From Macrocybe gigantea (lineage: Eukaryota; Basidiomycota; Agaricomycetes; Agaricales; Callistosporiaceae), in the NCBI GenBank assembly GCA_011319805.1, contig SJRY01000052.1, positions 1-24,001 on the forward strand: a DNA stretch of 24,001 nucleotides. The letters are read 5' to 3'. Position numbers and translations under genes: made by a program. The notes under the pieces are model-generated. The model did not search any database, was not told the DNA's origin, and worked only from the letters and a program-made list of their open reading frames with translations. Shown in pieces: positions 22,440 through 24,001 of this stretch. Position 1 is the stretch's first letter, and every line of letters begins with the position of its first letter.

Positions 22440-23385
22440 TCAGTCAAAGCGATCACAAAACGTCCGTCGTTGGCACGGACCATAAACATCGCTGCTGTTG
22501 CTCCTACTGATCCCTCCAGTGTTCCTCCAAAATCGGCGCGCAGAATCGGGATCATTGCTCTCTTCCACGACCCTCGTGCCGCTCTGCGTGCGGAGGCCGT
22601 CCAAGAACGCCACCACAGCGGGATCTTCCCGCTTCGCAGCCTTGAGAAGACGTCCCTCCTTCGTGAACCCGACGTGGGACACGTGCACAAAGGAGTTGGA
22701 CGCCGGCGAGGAGATCATGGAAGTGCTGATCGGCGTCGCCTTGGTCTGCGCGAGCTTGCTCCTGTTGGCGGAGAGGCTCAGCCCGCGACGCTTTGTCGGT
22801 CCTGTGTGTTCAAAGAACCAGAGCGTCAGTAGGTCAGCGCGGACTTGGACAGGAAGCAAGAAAGGATATACGAGGTGGGCATGTCTTTTTGATGACCTTT
22901 TCCGCAAAGCAGGCGGCTTCGTCGTCGTCGTCGAACAGGAATCCAAACTTTCTGCTCTGAGCGCGTCGACCCTTGGGCGTCAAAGACGTCAAGCGCCCCG
23001 CAAAAGGCCGGGCACTCACCCTTCCCTGGAAGACGTGGAAGAAAGGCCTGTCCAAGGAATAAGTGAACTTTGCAGGGATCCGGAACACCCATGTCGGCTT
23101 TCCCGAGACCTGGTCAAGGAGCCGGAACCAGTACGTTTCTGCGTCGTCGACCGGCTTGTGATTTGGCTCGCTGTAAGGCCCAGAAGCTTGATCGTAGTAA
23201 TGATCGCGACCGAAGACGAGGATTCCCTTCAGCCGTGAATAGAGCCAATGGCCTGTTTTGTTGGTCTCTGCATGATATATACGTGCAGCTGCGATCGAAA
23301 AAATCGTATAAGAGTCGGAAGCGAGGCCAGGAATCGTGTACTGCGTGTCGTATCTATAGCTCGGCGGTGGAACCTGCGCAATCAT
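22440..23385 (-). CDS. WH1 (EVH1) plus CRIB protein, WASP-like but without a WCA region
   Basis: This is a 270-residue protein in three exons: 23385-23020, 22956-22872 and 22801-22440. The WH1 domain spans about residues 20-148, with ARIYHAETNKTGHWLYSRLKG early, WFRLLDQVSGKPTWVFRI in the middle, and RPFFHVFQGR / KFGFLFDDDDEAACFAEKV at its end. A basic stretch PTKRRG follows. A CRIB motif comes next, ISSPASNSFVHVSHVGF (180-196), matching the pattern I-S-x-P...F-x-H-x-x-H-V-G that binds Cdc42/Rac GTPases. No proline-rich region, WH2 or acidic Arp2/3-binding segment follows. It probably links Cdc42-type signalling to an actin regulator in the cytosol. Start 23385 (MIAQVPPP) is the first Met before the domain; the frame stays open upstream to 23628. 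The last 70 residues are not recognised, so the 3' end is less certain. Confidence 0.85.
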
Positions 23386-24001
23386 GGCGTAGTCAATATC
23401 AGAAGCAGATGAGTATTTCGTGCTGCGGGGTGTCGTGACAAGGTGCGGGGCAGTGAGGGGGAGGGGGGAAAATGGCTGACGGCAAGCTTTCAAAGTGAGC
23501 AGAGTTTCAGCGTGGCATCCGCACCTCAAGCATGCGGCTCTTAATACTGGAAGGCGAATGCCAAACCCTAACTGATAATAAGGCAAGATAAGCACCGTTG
23601 TCCTGACTTCTGACCGTATTCCGGCCATTTCAGGCCGATTCGTCTGATTGAGCGCCCATGTCTTTTGCGTCCGGCCTTAAACTTGAAGATGAAAGCAGAA
23701 CGTATAGATACGCTCATGGACAGAGTCATGACATGCACAAGAAATGCAATCATCGGTCAAGTGACGGTGTTGAAGGCGCAAAATCATTGCATCATACCAG
23801 GCAAGTCAGTGACGTATGCGTCGGAGAGTCAAAAAGAAGATGAGATCTTTGGGGAGGGTATATTGCTCATCATGCAGCCGGTTGAAGAATAGGCTTTGTA
23901 ATGACAAAATGGGGGGAAATAAGTCGCAAACAGCGCCGTTATGCATAACCTGTAAAGTCCTCAGTACTCAGTCTCTACCCGAAACCGTCACAGTCAGAGA
24001 C
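23386..24001. other. Upstream region of the WH1-CRIB gene, no other gene supported
   Basis: About 615 nt. A pyrimidine-rich run on the minus strand (about 23450-23475) lies just upstream of the ATG, as expected for a promoter. A short plus-strand open frame at 23665-23892 has no recognisable domain. The window ends before any further gene is evident. Confidence 0.45.

Noticed and set aside
23665..23892. Small plus-strand open frame of 75 codons at the window end
   Set aside because: It has no family signature, promoter or intron evidence; it could be real but cannot be supported.

Overview
The window looks like nuclear DNA of a filamentous basidiomycete, most likely an Agaricomycete. Coding regions are cut into many short exons by introns of about 49-91 nt (most 49-75), with GT..AG ends and CTNAN-like branch sites. 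The protein families fit this group: a DUF6534-type seven-helix membrane protein, two Ser/Thr-rich Kre9/Knh1-like GPI-anchored proteins, a Con-6 protein, an App1-type HAD phosphatase and an Agaricomycete-style Ser/Thr kinase. I rebuilt the gene models by hand from splice signals and reading frames. For ten genes the exon lengths close into one uninterrupted frame, which is good internal support.

Layout. 1-2356 (+) is MCM4 without its 5' end; its first 1.2 kb carries several 1-nt frame breaks. 2507-3753 (-) is a D-lactate dehydrogenase of the bacterial LdhA type. 4139-5415 (-) is a secreted App1-like phosphatase. 5416-6595 has no gene that I can see. 6596-7486 (-) is a coiled-coil protein with 21-bp tandem repeats. 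7720 to about 8375 (+) holds part of an unrecognised gene that runs into 8376-8810, a degraded duplicate of the middle of the phosphatase gene. 9330-10394 (-) is GPI-anchored protein 1. 10705-11412 (-) is a small cupin whose first exon lies in an 87-bp perfect direct duplication (11340-11426 and 11431-11517). 11888-13468 (-) is a MoaB/Mog-domain protein with a mitochondrial-looking leader. 13469-15147 is a long gene-free interval. 15148-16767 (+) is the DUF6534-type membrane protein in ten exons. 17494-18438 (-) is GPI-anchored protein 2. 19082-19719 (-) is Con-6. About 20064-22163 (+) is a protein kinase with an unresolved 5' end. 22440-23385 (-) is a WH1 plus CRIB protein.

How they relate. 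This is a mixed housekeeping and cell-surface region, not an evident biosynthetic cluster. Convergent pairs are MCM4/D-LDH, DUF6534/GPI-2 and kinase/WH1-CRIB. Con-6 and the kinase are divergent and share a short promoter region. The most notable structures are the 87-bp duplication of a start exon, the DNA-level duplication of an intron-containing phosphatase fragment, the Con-6 exons that repeat with the protein repeat, and the concentrated frame breaks in MCM4. I found no convincing tRNA, rRNA, CRISPR array or intact transposon.
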